Assembly: GCF_000718785.1 (NCBI RefSeq)
Contig: NZ_JOCA01000001.1
Location: 62,001 to 126,000 of the forward strand
From: Streptomyces sp. NRRL WC-3626
GTDB lineage: Bacteria > Actinomycetota > Actinomycetes > Streptomycetales > Streptomycetaceae
Length of the DNA: 64,000 nucleotides
Reading direction: 5' to 3'
The translations under genes and the position numbers were made by a program. Shown here one piece after another: positions 62,467 to 64,000 of this stretch. A model generated the notes under the pieces. The model saw only the letters and a list, made by a program, of their open reading frames with translations, was not told where the DNA came from and ran no database searches. Positions within the stretch are counted from its first letter, which is position 1, and each line of letters opens with the position of its first letter.

Positions 62467-62588
62467 CATGAGGAAACTAGCATCCACTGATCAGAAGCCC
62501 CCGATGCCCCCCACGCCCCGGCCGCACCCCGGCCCGCCCGGCACCCGGTGCCATGCCACGCCCCGCACGCCGAAGGAAGTGACAGCCG

Positions 62589-64000
62589 ATGTCCGCACCA
62601 GCGCCGTCCCCGCTGGCCATCGTCGACGCCGAGCCCCTGCCCCGGCAGGAGGAGGTCCTCACCGAGCCGGCGCTGGCCTTCCTGGCCGCGCTGCACCAAC
62701 GGTTCACGCCCCGGCGCGACGAGCTGCTCGCCCGCCGTACGGAGCGCCGTGAGGCGATCGCCCGTACGTCCACGCTCGACTTCCTGCCGGAGACGGCCGC
62801 CGTCCGCGCCGACGACTCCTGGCGGGTCGCACCGGCCCCGGATGCCCTGAACGACCGCCGGGTCGAGATCACCGGCCCCACCGACCGCAAGATGACGATC
62901 AACGCCCTCAACTCGGGCGCGAAGGTCTGGCTCGCGGACTTCGAGGACGCCTCGGCGCCCACCTGGGAGAACGTGGTGCTGGGTCAGCTCAATCTGATCG
63001 GCGCCTACACCCGGACCATCGACTTCACCGACCCGGGATCCGGCAAGTCGTACGCGCTGCGCCCGGACGCGGAGCTGGCGACGGTCGTCATGCGTCCGCG
63101 CGGCTGGCATCTGGACGAGCGGCACCTCACCGATCCGGACGGCACGCCGGTGCCCGGCGCGCTGGTCGACTTCGGCCTGTACTTCTTCCACAACGCCAAG
63201 CGGCTGATCGACCTCGGCAAGGGCCCGTACTTCTACCTCCCCAAGACGGAGTCGCACCTCGAAGCCCGGCTGTGGAACGAGGTGTTCGTCTTCGCGCAGG
63301 ACTACGTCGGTATCCCGCGGGGCACGGTCCGCGCCACGGTCCTGATCGAGACGATCACGGCCGCGTACGAGATGGAGGAGATCCTCTACGAACTGCGCGA
63401 CCACGCATCCGGGTTGAACGCCGGCCGCTGGGACTACCTCTTCTCCATCATCAAGAACTTCCGTGACGGCGGAGCCAGGTTCGTCCTCCCGGACCGCAAC
63501 GCGGTGACGATGACCGCCCCGTTCATGCGCGCGTACACCGAACTCCTCGTCCGCACCTGCCACAAGCGGGGCGCGCACGCGATCGGCGGCATGGCGGCGT
63601 TCATCCCGTCCCGCCGGGACGCGGAGGTCAACAAGGTGGCGTTCGAGAAGGTCCGCGCCGACAAGGACCGTGAGGCGAACGACGGTTTCGACGGCTCCTG
63701 GGTCGCCCACCCCGACCTGGTCCCCATCGCCATGGAGTCCTTCGACCGGGTGCTCGGCGACCGGCCCCACCAGAAGGACCGCCTGCGCGAGGACGTGCGG
63801 GTGACGGCGGCCGACCTGATCGCGGTCGACTCGCTCGAAGCGAGGCCGACGTACGCGGGACTGGTCAACGCCGTCCAGGTGGGCATCCGTTACATCGAGG
63901 CGTGGCTGCACGGGACGGGGGCGGTCGCGATCTTCAATCTGATGGAGGACGCCGCCACCGCCGAGATCTCCCGCTCGCAGATCTGGCAGTGGATCAACGC
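62589..64000 (+). CDS. aceB: Malate synthase A (cut by window end)
   Basis: The first 470 codons are present; the family is about 530-540. ATG 62589 follows AAGGAAG. Features: [36 protein letters not shown] (catalytic Arg), [40 protein letters not shown] (Glu), [15 protein letters not shown] (metal Asp) and [18 protein letters not shown]. It condenses glyoxylate with acetyl-CoA. Here it probably consumes glyoxylate from allantoin as well as from the glyoxylate cycle. The last part is outside the window. Confidence 0.96.
   Translation, partial: MSAPAPSPLAIVDAEPLPRQEEVLTEPALAFLAALHQRFTPRRDELLARRTERREAIARTSTLDFLPETAAVRADDSWRVAPAPDALNDRRVEITGPTDRKMTINALNSGAKVWLADFEDASAPTWENVVLGQLNLIGAYTRTIDFTDPGSGKSYALRPDAELATVVMRPRGWHLDERHLTDPDGTPVPGALVDFGLYFFHNAKRLIDLGKGPYFYLPKTESHLEARLWNEVFVFAQDYVGIPRGTVRATVLIETITAAYEMEEILYELRDHASGLNAGRWDYLFSIIKNFRDGGARFVLPDRNAVTMTAPFMRAYTELLVRTCHKRGAHAIGGMAAFIPSRRDAEVNKVAFEKVRADKDREANDGFDGSWVAHPDLVPIAMESFDRVLGDRPHQKDRLREDVRVTAADLIAVDSLEARPTYAGLVNAVQVGIRYIEAWLHGTGAVAIFNLMEDAATAEISRSQIWQWIN

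Overview
The window is chromosomal DNA from a Streptomyces or close relative. The evidence is very high GC with strong third-position GC bias, frequent GTG and TTG starts, ATGA/GTGA stop-start overlaps, Streptomyces-type families (DUF6278-, DUF5955- and SCO5918-like, RNase Sa, PcaL fusion, TACTGC-rich leader), and the dispersed Streptomyces intergenic repeat built on AGTTCCCCGCGCCCC. No rRNA, tRNA, CRISPR array or antibiotic cluster was seen. Most of the window is ordinary core or near-core metabolism, interrupted by two decayed patches full of insertion-sequence and gene remnants.

Layout. 1-9000: the end of a lipoprotein-like gene, a secreted CAP-domain protein, then a five-gene minus-strand operon for reductive pyrimidine or hydantoin breakdown (beta-ureidopropionase, aminotransferase, dihydropyrimidinase, LLM flavin/F420 oxidoreductase, NCS1 transporter). 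It has a readable promoter and palindrome. Next comes a divergent XRE regulator / methionine aminopeptidase pair sharing one tiny leaderless promoter. 9000-19200: a long tandem repeat, a Clp ATPase, gamma-glutamyltransferase, an unknown membrane-anchored protein, an orphan amino-acid ABC ATPase, exonuclease III, an MBL hydrolase, and a PcaL-type fusion whose hydrolase nucleophile is Ala. 19180-19975: IS110 and IS5 remnants. 19959-26800: an MMPL exporter with a two-component system, and an alpha-galactosidase with a near-consensus promoter and operator palindromes.

26800-38700 is a cold-adaptation-like neighbourhood. It holds a TrhA membrane protein, two cold-shock proteins, a MerR regulator with a repeat-rich leader, a DEAD-box helicase with CBS-domain and SCO5918-like partners, and a fatty-acid desaturase with its ferredoxin reductase under a divergent PucR regulator. 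Pseudogenes lie between these (two GHKL ATPase remnants, a frameshifted ORF, a mobile-element-type fragment), and several long perfect hairpin terminators are present. 38700-43970: an SNase-like protein, ISL3 and IS630 remnants, a GNAT, then a cobalamin riboswitch followed by a BtuFCD-type importer.

43988-57780: a SNF2 helicase / SWIM zinc-finger pair, a ROK kinase, a GntR regulator flanked by two near-identical operator palindromes and divergent from a leaderless Gfo/Idh/MocA dehydrogenase, a second two-component system, an RNase Sa homologue, a DHFR-like reductase and an SDR. 57780-64000 is an allantoin-to-malate module: allantoicase, allantoinase, the IclR regulator AllR, a MobA-like nucleotidyltransferase and malate synthase (cut by the window end). 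Palindromes lie in the allB/allR intergenic region, and a related site lies before malate synthase. Together with the pyrimidine operon, this makes the window rich in nucleobase nitrogen salvage.
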